A DNA stretch of 64,000 bases from positions 5,173,454 through 5,237,453 of the forward strand of contig JACYXH010000812.1 of NCBI GenBank assembly GCA_026745465.1. The letters run 5' to 3'. A program made the translations under genes and the position numbers. The DNA comes from Lota lota. Taxonomy: Eukaryota; Chordata; Actinopteri; Gadiformes; Lotidae. The notes below the pieces were generated by a model that saw nothing but the letters and a program-made list of their open reading frames with translations, was not told the DNA's origin and did not search any database. Of the stretch, positions 39,342-64,000 are shown in pieces; positions within the stretch are counted from its first letter, which is position 1, and every line of letters begins with the position of its first letter.

Positions 39342-42300
39342 AGAAGTTTGATGCAGTGATCGAGGCGCTGGAGAACGGAGTTGCCGTGGACCTCAGCAGC
39401 CTACCGCCTCCCCCTCAACTGGGTGAGAATTGTTTTGGGGGGGGGGGGGTTGTAATTTCATTGGCCATAGCAAAAAATTGTCTGGACGGTTTACGAAATA
39501 CGCATGCCATCATCAGATCGAGCCACGGCGCAGTGTAACACCCTGTGTCATTGTTGTTAAAAACATGGATGATGTAACTTCAAAGTCAAAGAAGAGTACG
39601 TATCGTTTTAAGTGATGTTGGATTCCTGTACCTTGTAGATGAAGGAGGAAGCTCAGCTCCAGCTAAGGAGTCTTCTGTAGCACAACCCTCTGCAGGAGAA
39701 CCAGGTGATAACAGTGCTGGGTCATCCCTGTGTGTGTGGGTGTCGTATTCTTAATGCGAGTCCACAACGAGAATAACAACCCACATCACTCGAAGGAGTT
39801 TGTGTCCCAGCTCCTTTCTGTCAAGTCTCTAGTCACCAAGATATATTACCTGCATTACATGCATGCTTTTTCAAACTTGTTGTACTGGGCACAAATAGTT
39901 TTCATGCTTCTTCCATAATGTAAAAATATATATAAGTATTATGATCCAAGCTGCCACAGGCATCCTCAATCTGAGATAGTTGAGCTTGTTTCCAAGTTTC
40001 AAGTTCGTCAAGCATCAAATCTAGATTTCACAAGCTTTCTATGTCACACTATTTGTCATTACAAATCACCTGTTTTTCTCTGCCATGTAGAGCGAAAACA
40101 GAAAGTACTTCTGGCTGGAGGGATCTCTTAACTCATTAGCCCCTCCCCCCTCTTTGCCTAGCACCTGCAGCCCAGCCGGTGGGCCCCGCGGCCCCCCGGG
40201 ACTTGCTGGAGGCCCTGGAGCAGCGGAGGGCCAAGTACGCCGAGGCCAGCGCTCAGGCCAAGGCCGGCGGGGACGACCGCAAGGCCCGCATGCACGACCG
40301 CATCGCCACGGTGAGCAGGACAAGCAGGGTTACGTTTACAACCTGTGTCCTGAAAACCACATTTTGCACCACTTTGCTACGTGGTCAGTTTTTGTCCGGA
40401 AAAGAAAAGAAAAACGCCAGCGTCATATGCCCACACTCTGACCCCGAGCATTTTTTTGCCCCAGATAAGTTTTTCACTACTTCAACGGGATGTGTTATAT
40501 CGGCAAGCTGCCCCTTTAAATGCGAAACGTTTTTCTGTCAAATTATCTTCAAACCACCGATCCTCTACCAACCGTGTCAATGCTCACGTAGATGTCAATG
40601 TAAAATAGTACTTGCAAATAGCTGGAGGGCAGTGGTGCCTGACTAAAAACCTCTTCTTGCTGCCTTGCTACAGCAATACCAGAGTGCCATTCGAGCCCAC
40701 AAAGCGGGGAAGCCGGTGAACTTTGAGGAGCTCCCCGCCCCACCGGGTGAGAAACCATGTCTTCCCTTCCCATTCTCCAGTTAAATAACCACTCACATAC
40801 AATAACATGTTATCAATAGGTGCTGAAACTTGTTCTGAAATTGTTTTTCAATATGTTTTACCAACCGCTGGGAAAGTGAACAATGGTAGAAGCCGCTGAC
40901 AGTCTGTGTGTGTTCTGCAGGACGCTGGGACACTTTTGCATATATTTAAATGAGTTGTAGACTGTGTACAGAAACAACTACGCATTCATACACAAACAGA
41001 TGCACACAGTTGTGGATAATATCTTGAACACGGTAGGCGTCAGTAACAGAATACGGTCATGGCTTGGAATAATGGTATATTTTAATATTTTCCTTTTCCG
41101 ATAATGTATAGCGCGACCGTAGCTTAAAATACTTGAACTGGTCTTTAAACTTTACACTAATCTAGCACATACCTTGCATTCTATGTAGGTTAGTTTGGTT
41201 TGGTTAGTTGTGAGTACTAATACTGCCTATGCATTCCATATTTCCCCACATTAGGATACCTCAACAAAATGTTTGTTCTATGTTGGTAACACAAAAATGC
41301 TGAATAGGATAGTGATTTAAGAATTTGATGTAAAACAATAGAGACTAACCTCTCTGATAATCAGAACGCTGATTGTGTCCTCCAGGCTTTCCTCCAATCC
41401 CTGGCCAGAAGGGGGCAGGACCTGATCAGGGATTGGCCGCTGCGCTGGAGGCAGCCAATCAGCTTGCCACTACCAACACTGCAGAGGTGGATGAGGACGG
41501 AGAGGAGGTAAGTCACCATTAGTGGACAATGCTGCTTGTGAAGCGTTTCAACGGTGTTGCTTCACCCTTCCCAGCGTCAACCCTGGTTTCTTCCTCTCAA
41601 CCGCAGGACCAGCCTTCTCCCACCAAGCCCACCATGGCGGTGCCTCCAATGGTGCAGACACAACGGAAGAGGTCCAGCGCTTCCTCCCCTGACAGTTATT
41701 CTGCTAAAGAGGGCCTTTCACCCACAGGTCAGACCCTCACAGACACACTTGTACAGCTCACGTTTTAATTTTAAGACTATTTTCAATTGGTTATTGGTGG
41801 GGCCACTGGCAGGCGTCTATCCACCTTGAAGGCAAGTGAGGTCCATTAGGAACTGTTAGTGCAATATTAGTGAAATATGCTTAGTGCAGTGATAGATAGA
41901 TGAAAGACCCTTATACTTATTCCCTAAAAATAGGGTACTATAAAGTGTTAGTCGTATCACTTAAGTGTTAAGCGATAGGGGAACAGGGATGGAGGCGACA
42001 CATGAGCCAAATCAAACACAGCCTGAAAGAGGGTGTGTGTGCCCTGTACAGGCACGCAGCAGCTGGACTTCCTGGAGGGCCGCAAGAAGCAGTACATGAA
42101 GGCGGCTCTGCAGGCCAAGCAGAAGAAGGACATGGAGCAGGCAAAGGGCTTCCTCCGCTCCGCCAAGGCCCTTGAGCCCCTGATTGAGGCGGCACGTGCC
42201 GGCAACCCCATTGACATCAGCAAGGTGTCTCCAACTGCCTCTATGGGCCTTGTTCACCTAGTGGCCGTCTTGGTTGCTAATCGCTAATCGCTTAACTTGG

Positions 42301-45300
42301 TTACACCCAGTTAGCGATTAGAACTGCTTGAATCCTTGTGGACTCACATTCAACTTGCGTACCTTTGCTTTGAACCGATGCGTCAAGGGTTTGTTTTTGT
42401 AGGTCTGCTTCTTTTATGTCCCAGGGCACTAAACTACTGAGGATAACACATATTAACCCTGGACCCTTTTTCATAGAGCTTTCATAATGTGTGTTATCTT
42501 ATCTAGTTTAGTCTACTAACCCTACCCTGGTATATAAAAGGACCACGCCTATAATTATTGTTATGAGCAACACCTGTGTTTGTCCTACCATGACACCTCT
42601 GTGAAAAGGGTATATTGGTCTTATAAAGTCTCACAAGTCAGAGTTTAGATTAACATCTAAAGTTTGATGGCAGATGAGCTCCAATCTGGGTGAACAGGGA
42701 CGTCTCATTTTCTTTCGCTTCAAATTTATTTAGACCAATCATTTTGCTGGGGGCAGGGATATGTAGATGCACGTTACATAGAATGGGTCTCTACTGGAAA
42801 CCACCTGACCGGTGGAACCACAACCAAAGTGATATGGCTGACCATTAATCTCGGATCCAGAGGAAGACTGCTAACTAAAATGATAGCATCATCTTCCCAT
42901 TGTCGGTACCCCTCCTTGGCCACCTTTCCCGTAGCCAGAGGGAAGACAAGCTAAAATGACCTCAGACAAAGTGTCTGTAAAGGTTTAAAATCAAACCTGT
43001 GAAGTAGACTGGCCACTGTAGAAATGCATTTGTTAAATCATCTTCTGAAACCCGATCTTGTATTTGCGAATTAATTTATTTTCGGAAGAATGTATCAGTA
43101 ACAAACTGACAAAAACTGGGTAACTCTGCTTCGCTCCACTTCCTTGTTTACGGCCCAGGCGCTGTGCAGTCTCCCCCCCCGGAAGTTCGGCTATAGGATT
43201 GTCAAACTTCTGGATCTAAGATTAGTTCAATACTAATGCTTCTGCTGTGTGTTCCAGGTGCCGTCGCCTCCTGGTGACGAGGATGAGGACTTCATCCTAG
43301 TGCACCATAGTGATGTGCAACTCTCTGAGAAAGCAGAGTCGGTTTACGCACAGCTCCTCAAGATCCTCAAAGAGCAACATGAGGTAGAGTGCTGATTGGC
43401 TGTTGCCATTTTGATAACTGCATGTTTTATTGGGTTATTATCACGTTTGATTATGTATTCATACAGCTATAGTTATTTCTTTCTTCTCTCTTTTGTAATA
43501 TATCGTCTCTTTGGGGACTTGCAGATAGTCAATCTTGTCTCTTTTGTGCCCCTCGTCTAGAAATGTCTGACCTACTCCAAACAATTCACACACCTGGGGA
43601 ACATCACAGAGACGACAAAGTAAAGTATTAAAACATTTTTTCCATACGAACACAACACGTTCATTTTGAAATGGAAAATCACTGGTCATTGTGACGCTGA
43701 TCCGTTATTTGCTGGCTTGTGTAACAGTGAGTCGTATCTCTGAGGTTGGAGAAGAATAGCACGTGTCCTCCTACAACTATACTCCTAGCTCTTATTAATA
43801 TCCTAACTGGACTAGCCTTAAGGAAACCCATTTAGAATCTCTTCATCACCATTCGTTTGACTCACTGGTTGTTCCTGTCGGGTCCTTCCTGCCCCCGTGT
43901 CCTACCAGGTTCGAGAAGATGGCCGAGAGCTGTAAGAAAAACCTGGAGATCCTGAAGCTGTCGCAGGCCCGGGGTCTGGACCCCCCCAAGCATCACTTTG
44001 AGGAGAGGACCCAACGCACCGTCAGGTTGGGGACACAGCAAACCCAAAGCCCAGTCCAAGCCCGGTTCTGATGGCTTCTGTTCTGATCATATTCCTTAGC
44101 TAATGTTTACTGTCTTCTCCTTGCCCTCAGGATCTTCCCGGAGCTCAGCAGCACTGAGATGGTGGTGGAGTTGGTCAAAGGGTTGAATCTACCTGCTCCT
44201 AGTGGTAAGCGTCCACCACACTGGTGGGCATTATGGGATGGTAGAGTATTTCAATAAAAACCTTTTTATAGGCCGTTATTTTTAAATGTGCTTTTCGCAT
44301 GCATTCACATAGTTTAACTGTGGTGATTATTAAAAACAAATGAATCCTCTCCTCTAGGTATCCAAGCAAATGACCTGGATGCATATGTCAAGTTTGACTT
44401 CCCCTATCCAAGCACAGTAAGTAGCCCACCAAATTATAATAAATAATTTCAAGATTCCTGTACACCTTTTCTTTGTTTCAACACATCGGTTTCCTGTTTA
44501 ACCAGGAGAAACCTCAATCCCATAAAACGGCGGTCATCAAAAACACCAACTCACCAGGTGAGACACCACCACTCTCCACTCACTCACAGATGACACTCTG
44601 TGTGTCACTCACCAGCATAGCGGTCTCCTTATTGACGTGTTTGCTATCAATCTGCTTCCCCAGAATACAACCAGAGCTTCACACTGTCCATCAACCGCAA
44701 CCACCGGGGTTTCAGGAGGGTGCTCCAGTCCAAGGGCCTCAAGCTGGAGATCCTGCACAAAGGGTCCGTCAACCATCACCACCACACACACATACACACT
44801 CACTCACTCACTATTCACATACACACGTGAAGTTATGCTGAGTGACCGTACCAGCGCCGTTTTAATTGCCAATATCGAGAGATGAATTCGTTTTTTTAAT
44901 TTGTGTGCCTGTCTACCTTATCAATCTTAGTTCACTGCAATCCATGTTGAAAATATTTGGTTAAACAAACATTACTAGGTGCAGGTCATCATGACAAAAA
45001 CACAGCGAGTGTGGAAGAGAATGCCCCACAGTGTAGTAGTTTCAATATCTTGTTGTAGTTCTTCAAAAGAGATCTCTGTATTGAGTATTTGTCCACACTG
45101 TTTCCACATCGATGGCAGTGGGCAATGAGCCTCACAAGGCCAGATACAAGATGGCTACCAAAACCATATGCAGTTATGTGCACAAACTATGTATGAAGAA
45201 GCGGCTACACAAACAAGTGAAAATGACACCGATATGGAAAAGCTTTTTTTGTTGTGGTGAGACGGTGATGTCATTCCTTACCTGTCATGTGACACCAGGG

Positions 45301-46119
45301 GGTTCCTGCGCAGTGACAAGTTGGTGGGGTCGGCCCTGGTGAAGCTGGAGCAGCTGGAGAGCCAGAGTGAGATCAGAGAGATCGTTGAGGTGAGGCTGCA
45401 TCCACCCTGCTAGCTTACAGTCAGATGATGGATGCTTATTGGATCTTCCAAAGCAGCTTCCATGTGAGGCTGCAAACAATCAAAACAATCAGTGGAGTAG
45501 CTACAAAAAAAAAAACAGTTTGACAGGATTTTTCTTTTCAGGGTTACATATTATAACAATTGCTTGTCCGGTAGATTTCCTCTCAGGCAGATGAACAGAC
45601 AACATTCTCAACATGTATTTTGGACCCTGGTTACAGTAGATGTCCTATATCCAAGTGCTTTCTCAAAGGGTTTCTCAAACCGTATGCACACGGTGCTCTA
45701 GCTTGTACCGCGCGTCTCTCAACACCCCGCGGTCGTCTCCACGGTTACAGGTGATGGACGGCCGCAAGCACACGGGCGGTCGCATCGAGGTGAAGGTGCG
45801 GCTGAGAGAGCCTCTGAGCGGACAAGACCTGCAGACCACCACCGAGCGCTGGCTGGTGCTCGACCAGTCCCAGGTAAATCCCCTCCCCCCGAGACCACGC
45901 TAAAGTGCAACACTCCCTCATGTGCTTTTTTTCAGAGCAACATATCGTGAAAGTTGGACACCCATTGGTCATATTTGGGGAAACGCAAATCCCGGGTCGA
46001 TGTTGTAAACCGTCCAACTTTTGTGATTTCAGGATTTGATGTAGCTGAACACGATGTTCTTTGAGTTTCTCTACATTGATGCGGTTGTTTTTGTTTTTGT
46101 TCCACAGGTTCTTCTTTAG
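35330..46119 (+). CDS. cc2d1b: cc2d1b, coiled-coil and C2 domain protein 1B, complete
   Basis: Lgd/Freud-family protein that binds CHMP4 ESCRT-III subunits and acts in endosomal sorting; the paralogues also repress 5-HT1A/dopamine genes. 24 coding exons: 35330-35389, 35512-35656, 36443-36546, 36689-36808, 37142-37279, 37586-37847, 38049-38167, 39344-39422, 39639-39704, 40162-40310, 40674-40746, 41386-41507, 41607-41727, 42052-42224, 43258-43383, 43561-43619, 43909-44025, 44131-44204, 44358-44416, 44506-44557, 44664-44763, 45299-45389, 45751-45873, 46108-46119. They give 847 residues (human 858). Four DM14 domains fall near residues 152-210, 278-340, 380-437 and 520-580; a C2 domain near 685-800. 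The end TTERWLVLDQSQVLL, without the CC2D1A C-terminal extension, and HKGGFLRSDKLVG point to 1B. The start MFGKKKAPMPKGQG is the first ATG in frame with MGLFVDLSPEEML. Confidence 0.93.
35816..36342. mobile_element. Foldback (long-TIR) MITE-like element in cc2d1b intron 2
   Basis: About 110 bp at 35816-35925 are an imperfect inverted copy of 36231-36342: both read, outward end first, TATGGAATGC, then ATATTAAATAAATAAATA, TATGGCTATG and ATATAAATTA. Identity is roughly 80% by eye. The 300-bp interior shows no recognisable transposase. It is a non-autonomous DNA element by structure; the superfamily is unknown and target-site duplications were not resolved. Confidence 0.72.
36547..46107 (+). other. 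Remaining cc2d1b introns
   Basis: The longer introns (38168-39343, 39705-40161, 40747-41385, 42225-43257, 44764-45298, 45390-45750) hold no recognised exon or RNA gene. A (TG)n run lies at 39311-39337 just before exon 8, a G run at 39435-39448, and two small inverted repeats in the 42225-43257 intron (CTAATCGC around 42277-42291 against GCGATTAG at 42314-42321; GATAACACA near 42439 against TGTGTTATC near 42490). Confidence 0.65.
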
Positions 46120-46511
46120 ATGTTGCTGCGAGACTGAAGACGCCCTCCAAGGTACAGTGGAGCACTATTTCCATCCCTCCTCTTGCTATCTTGAGGGAAA
46201 TACATGATGAAAGGTCTATTTACATAGTGTCTCAGAGCACCGCAAAAACCAACCCCTGCTGTTCTCCTCTATTATTTCAGAGCTGTGTAGGACTTGGTTC
46301 TTGCTATGTTGTCCTCATTACCCCTGATCTCAATTCTGCCTTGATTCAATATTTATTGGGGTTAATATCTCATTTATATTTGGTAAAAGTCAGCAAAACA
46401 TTACTTGCTTTGCATCACTTTGATTGAATAGCCTTTCCTATTTCCCTGTGAATGTGAGTGGATGTATGTTATGTGTTCAATCTAATGGGATTCTTCTGAC
46501 ATCTCTTCTAG

Positions 46512-46694
46512 GCTCAAATCCCCTCCTCAGAGGAATTTGTGGAGGCTTGTGCAGAGGAGGAGGGAAGAGAGCCAGGGATTCCGAAGAGGAGTAGGACAAT
46601 TCTGATGTCTTCAGATACTTTTACTGACTTACTGGGAGAAACACACACAAACAAAAACGCACACACTCACACACCTACCTGTAGGCGGATATAG
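46512..46694 (+). other. cc2d1b: Candidate 3' exon of cc2d1b (UTR or alternative C terminus)
   Basis: A strong acceptor (TCTTCTGACATCTCTTCTAG) ends at 46511, and a fair donor (CCAAG|GTACAG) ends the preceding mini-exon at 46151. In the standard reading the stop at 46117-46119 makes this 3' UTR. If the mini-exon is skipped, exon 23 joins here in phase and adds 60 residues, starting AQIPSSEEFVEACAEEEG, to a stop at 46692-46694. The mature stop lies only 32 nt from the junction at 46151, which would not provoke nonsense-mediated decay. Confidence 0.45.
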
Positions 46695-47442
46695 TGTGTC
46701 ATCCCAACAGAATAGCCTGGCTTCCTTTCCTCATATATATATATATATATATGTTCTCACCTATTTAGTCAAAACGATGCCACAGAATATGCATTTGCAG
46801 CGCTAGCACACTTCCAGTTTTCAATTTCAGCCATACACTTCAATGTCAGGGAGAAGTCTGAGTTCAGCCAATAGCTGCTTGCCGCATTCACGTGGCTATT
46901 ACAATGCCCGCCATTGGCCGGAGCATGCCGATTCGTTTAGCTAGCGTTGTGAAGGAGCCGGTGAACGGTTATGAGAGGCTTAAAACCAAGGTGACATGAA
47001 GCTTGCTTTCCTCACACACTGTTGGCACAGTCCCCAACACTAAGAACAAGCCCCAGAGACAGCAGCCACCCGGGGTTACTGCTGCTAGCGTTAAATACTG
47101 TCACACTAAAGGGTTGTATGACATCACCTGGCACCTGTTTGGGCCAAGCAGAAAGCAGCATTAACTGAGCACAGTGCTGCCCCTGCGGTTTGATGTTTGT
47201 GTCAAAAAGAGTACAGTGACTCAATGGGGAGTTCAGTCTGAACCTGCTGCCTGAAGATTAAATAGTTTGTATTGAAGAGTGTGTATTGTCTCTGGACCCT
47301 TAGAATTGCACTTCGGCACTAATACCAAAGTAATCACTGTTGCTGTAAAAATAAATAATGCGAATTTGCAAGGGCCTTTGGGTGCCACTTTGGTAACCAT
47401 AACAACGTGTGTGACTGGACATGGAAAAGTTCCGATTTGTTG

Positions 47443-47707
<265 letters not shown>

Positions 47708-48666
47708 ATCTATCAATGGAAGAGGGGTTCTTAAGAGAGATGTGGCAATGTTCAAAGGATAATATAAGTTGGCGGTACTATAAAAGGTGTCATGTGATTT
47801 GCTCATAGTAATTAAAATGGCACAATGCTTTTGAGGCACAGACACGCTTAATGTCTTCTCACTGTTGAGCCAAGTTGTGTCTGACCACGTGCGGGGTTGC
47901 CAAGGTGCACGCCGTGGAGGACCTTCACCCGGGTACGTATGGGTTTAGCTTAGCGGGGCGTTCTTATTGGTGGTTGTGTTCTCTCATTTTGATACATTTA
48001 CATTTTGTAGCACTTAACTGCACATCCGAATCGCAAGGGGGAGCTAATGTTGAAGGATCTCAGACGGGTTTTACATGTTGTGCTCGTGTCCTACAGCAAA
48101 GCATTTGAGCTTAGATGAAAAACGCAGACGTGTGTTGCTTTGCAGATGGCTCAGTTTGGAGCTAAGTTCCCAAATTACTAAAAGGGTTTGTAAGAGGTGG
48201 CATTCTGACAAATTCCTAAACACCGGTCCATAACGGATCGACTTTGAGCCAATTCAGATTCATTTCAACCAACTATACCTCCACGCTGTCACTCAGCTTT
48301 TTACACACCATGTTACCATGGTCACATTTTCCAATGATTCTTTGTTGACGTCTCAACGTTCTGCTTTATTCAAAGTTTTTTTGGTAGTATAACTACCTGC
48401 GTCATCTTCCTTTGCTCAGTCTTTGGTGATGAAACATTCTTACAAAAGAGATGTAGTCTAAAGCGTTTTTGTAAACGGATTGAAATTGAACTTTTACAAT
48501 TAAAGCTATTTTATTTTTGCACACTTAAATCATAGAAGAAAATAGGCTCTTATTTTGTTGAAAAACTCCTTGCAGTGTTTATGGTCTAATGACGCTGTTT
48601 CAGAGGTTGTTTGAACGGCATGCAAAAGATTAAGATAAAACCAGTCTTCTCAGTTTTGTATAAGTC

Positions 48667-48672
48667 TTTATT
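48667..48672 (-). terminator. zfyve9: Possible zfyve9 poly(A) signal
   Basis: AATAAA on the minus strand, 3.3 kb downstream of the zfyve9 stop; others lie at about 48511 and 48363. Choice is uncertain. Confidence 0.3.
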
Positions 48673-50292
48673 ATACATATACTACATGTTTCTTTAGCTA
48701 AAGACTGCGATTGATGATGTTTGTAGTGTAATGAGATAAACATGTTTAGGGTTTTTTGGCTTATCGTACAGTTCCTTTTGACTGATAAATAAAATAAAGA
48801 TGATTTTAACAAGACCCGGTAATTGGTGGGATTGCATGGATTGGTTGTCTTGACTTTACATTTGATCCACAACGTAAAAATACTGTCAAGATGCAAGGTT
48901 GAGTAGCTCTTCACCATGGCCAGCTCTTTTGTTAATGCATGCATGCAGCTTTCTCAATCCGGATACGAACTCCAACTGGATTTTATCAAATGCTACTCAT
49001 GACAAAATAAAACCACCTTTTAAAAAGGTGCTGGGATATTGCACAAATCAGATTAACGCTCAAATAAGGTAACAAAAAGTGTCAGAAAAACAAAAATACA
49101 GTGTTTGGGGAAGATTGAAAAATATATAAAGTTCACACTATTCCTCCTAATTCTGCTAATGTAAAAAACAAACCCAAGTCAAACTCCCAGTGGCCGGCTA
49201 TTGTAAGCTCATCACAGTGGAGAAGACACAGTGACTGATCCTGACTACAGCCCAGGCCAGGAGGACACAAGGACCAAGAGGACACAAGACCACCTCACAG
49301 AAGGTGACCAGTGAACCATCGCTCTTGACCTCTGGCCTCTTGTACAATAATCCATACACCTCTTCATTTGTAGCTGTCCGTGTTCAGTCGAGTTCTGCTA
49401 TGGTCCAGTTCACAGATTGGGTGGTGATGAGAGGAGGAGACTATGGTGGCACTACAGGGTACACACGTCAAGGCGTTGGCTCTTCTGCAGTTATTCACAT
49501 GATTGTCTTGGATGCTGCGGATAGATGGACTTTTTTTGTAGAGACAACATGACTATTACTATATTGTAAAATGCTTCACAAAACCTTTTCCTATGGATTG
49601 CTGTTGGGCTACGTTTTGTCCCTCGAGGTTCCATTGTGTGATGGTAGAAATTAGGGGAGATGCAGTACACACGATGATACATTGACTTCAGCCAGGTTTG
49701 CCCACAAAACAAACGTTTTACAGATTTTCTTTTACTGCAAAAGGACAAATACATTCTTGTTTTCTATCAGGTCCATGGTATTGAAGGAGAAGGTAGGCCA
49801 GACCTTTGCCTGAGTAGAATTGAGGGTTTTTGGGGTGGTTAATTTTGGACGTCCCACATGCAGACTTAAGACACTGAAGCCTTAACGCATTTCCAGATCT
49901 ACAGAGTTCCTGTTGTTTGGGGGTTGGCTACTTTCTCAATAGAAAATCCAAATTCTTAATTGCCAAATGTTTTCAAAGTCTGACTACATTTGTATATGCG
50001 GGCCAAGATGATGTTGAGTGACTGAGCAGATAGTGGCATCACTCACCCACATGCATCGCCCAAAACTCAGCGCCTGGGATGTTGAGTTATCGGGGGCATT
50101 TTAAAACATGTTGAGGAACCCACAGAGCTAATACTTCAACGCAGTAACTTAAGGTTTACCATGGCGCCCATCAACACTCCCGCCAACCCCACTCATTCTA
50201 CAGGATGAAGGCACGTAGGCTACCCTGCTCCCTCAGTCTTAAGTCTTTATCCCTCCTGTAAAATGGCTTAGAATCCGGTGCACTGCTTTTGC

Positions 50293-50419
<127 letters not shown>

Positions 50420-50489
50420 TTATAATAATCCTTACGCTTGAGTTATTTTCTTTGTATGATTAGGAAGTGTCGAAACAAAGAACATCTGT

Positions 50490-50948
50490 TTGCCTGAAAT
50501 CTCGACAAACAAAAAGAGGATGCGAAAGTCCATTCCAATTCCACTCCTGCTGTTGATGCTAGCAGGGAGTTATGCCTCCCTCCCACTTAAAGCCCTCACT
50601 CTCAACTCCCAGCTTGCAGAAGTTCGGTCCTTCTGGGAGAAGTTACATTTGCGGGATGACGTCATGCCATGGAAACACACGCTCACCGCTTTGCGTGGCT
50701 GTCACCTGGTAGCGTGGAGAACCAAGGCTCAGAAAGTAAACTTGTTACTGGCGTTCAAAACCATTCTGTCGCCGTCCTGGTTCGCGTTACACAGTTCATT
50801 TGATAAAGCATCGAGACCTTTTGTTGTTGACATAAGCACACTGGTCTTACAGGTAATCCAGGACCCCGGTTTACAGTCTGCACACGTTAGAAACACAACC
50901 CTACTGCCCCTCTCTGGACCTCCAGTGTCCTGGACTGCTTTGCAGTGA
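50490..50948 (+). other. Unexplained 152-codon open frame
   Basis: An uninterrupted frame from ATG to TGA. From Met at residue 11 it looks like a signal peptide: basic MRK, then IPIPLLLLMLAG and small residues. The rest is not similar to anything I recognise, and no splice or promoter signal is obvious. It lies antisense to the probable zfyve9 3' UTR and could be chance. Confidence 0.2.
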
Positions 50949-51406
50949 ATAAAAACAACGAAACAACCCGCCGAAACTGCTCTTGTTCATCCAAGGAGGT
51001 CGCTTGAGGCTACAGAATATGTACACGCAAAATCCAAACGCAGGGCGCGTCGCTGACGTCCAGGGAAATAAAGCATGTGACGGAGAAGTAAAGCTTAGGA
51101 GTCTGAAGGTTCACGTCGTCTGATAAAGCGGCTTGCTGCAGGCACTGTGCACCGTGGTGCAGAAGAAGAAACGCCACCCGCACACACACAAACACACACA
51201 CAGGCACTTGTTCTGGTCCCTCTCTGTGTGCTCTTGCAGCTGTTGTTCATCATCCCCCTCCTGATATTTATGGTGGACGATAACCGGATGGCTGGACAGT
51301 GGCTCCCTCCTCCCCCCCGGTGGTCTGGAGGGTCTGCTGTTGCTACAAGGGAGGGGGTCTTAACAGATAGGGTCCCACAGTGGAACTTAAAACATTATGG
51401 GGGGAA

Positions 51407-51428
51407 GGGGGGGGGGGGGGGGGGGGGG
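51407..51428. repeat. G homopolymer, about 22 bp
   Basis: Uninterrupted G run on the plus strand preceded by GGGGGGAA; length may be unreliable. Confidence 0.85.
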
Positions 51429-51951
51429 TGCAAACCTGAGTCAGAAAGTATCTGTGACTACTTGTAGCGTTTTATCCTGTTCACAACTGCAGGTAGATGG
51501 TAGTCGGCCCTGTGTTGCTACAATACATTTAAAAAATATACATATATTTATATATGACAATAGTATATCTGATTTCAGCCAGAGAAGCTCTCCTGTGACT
51601 GTGCGGTCGCCGTGGCTGAACTGCACTGTCTACAAGGCAAATCGACTTAGCAGGTTCAAACTGAAACAAGCGCTTCCAATCGGTCCAGTCCTCCTTGCGA
51701 AAAGGCCCAAACGGATCATAAAATCACATGTGGCCAAGCTGGTGCGAGAACCCTGGTCTTGTGAGGGTCTGTACAGTCAGAATGCATGAGGAGCGATGGC
51801 GTTGGCATGACGACCTCCTGTAGTCTTTGCAGCAGTCCGTCCCCATGGCTCTTCCAACAAGGGCAAACCAAGGCTTTTTTTGCAGTACGTTTGCAGGGGT
51901 CCCAATGTGTCAAAGAGAGAGCGGGAACAAAGAGGCCGGGATGACCGTTGC

Positions 51952-63717
<11,766 letters not shown>

Positions 63718-64000
63718 CTGCGTGGGAGAAGCGCTTACACTTAAAAAATAATAATATCACGATTGTATATTTAACAATCACACGAAACCCAAGGTTAGCC
63801 GACCAACCGTCAAAAACAGGGATAAAACGCAAGGTGGTTCCAAACCTGCAATCACCGCTTCTGATTGGTTCAAAGTAGTTCCACGAGATGCTCTTTAAAA
63901 AAATTATATTTTGCAGGGGACAAGCAAGCACGGCACCATGATCTGTGACATCACTTAAGAGTGGAAAGCAGGTGGGGGGCGGGGGGGGGGGGGGTTGTTC

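Noticed and set aside
35330..46119. cc2d1a instead of cc2d1b
   Set aside because: The protein stops right after the C2 region at WLVLDQSQVLL, as CC2D1B does, and lacks the long C-terminal helix of CC2D1A; C2 residues also fit 1B better.

Overview
The window is vertebrate nuclear DNA, almost certainly from a ray-finned (teleost) fish. All genes are split by GT-AG introns, exon translations match vertebrate families, and the noncoding DNA is full of long (AC/GT)n tracts, several over 100 bp. That microsatellite load resembles cod-like fishes (Gadiformes), but the species is an inference.

Layout, left to right. 1-9786 has no exon I recognise; it holds simple repeats, an 86-bp hairpin and a 28-bp palindrome. 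From 9787 to 24151 on the minus strand lies the 5' half of gnal (G-olf alpha), with two alternative first exons (17834-17972 short form, 23668-24151 long form) feeding a common exon 2; its remaining exons are beyond the left edge. A 1.3-kb G-rich minisatellite sits in its intron 4. At 25764-26115 on the plus strand are two decayed exons of a mak-type kinase. tmem14c (27876-28532) and pak1ip1 (28881-32326) follow in tandem on the minus strand. The interval 32327-35329 carries promoter-like sequence for pak1ip1 and cc2d1b and, between them, a broken EndoU-type endoribonuclease gene. cc2d1b (35330-46119, plus) is complete with 24 coding exons. zfyve9/SARA (51952-63717, minus) is convergent with it; only the 3' 13 exons are inside the window and the FYVE finger is off the right edge.

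The genes are not an operon-like unit. Gene order is nevertheless informative: mak/tmem14c/pak1ip1 matches the human 6p24 arrangement, including convergence of mak and tmem14c, and cc2d1b/zfyve9 matches the tail-to-tail pair at human 1p32; gnal is on 18p in human. The window therefore joins three human syntenic blocks.

I found no clearly new biological system. The most notable items are the mak relic in its ancestral position, the EndoU relic with an in-frame stop at a splice boundary, several long inverted repeats, the two minisatellites, and a possible alternative C-terminal exon of cc2d1b. Exon boundaries were read by eye from splice consensus and family similarity; all exon phases in the four live genes join consistently.
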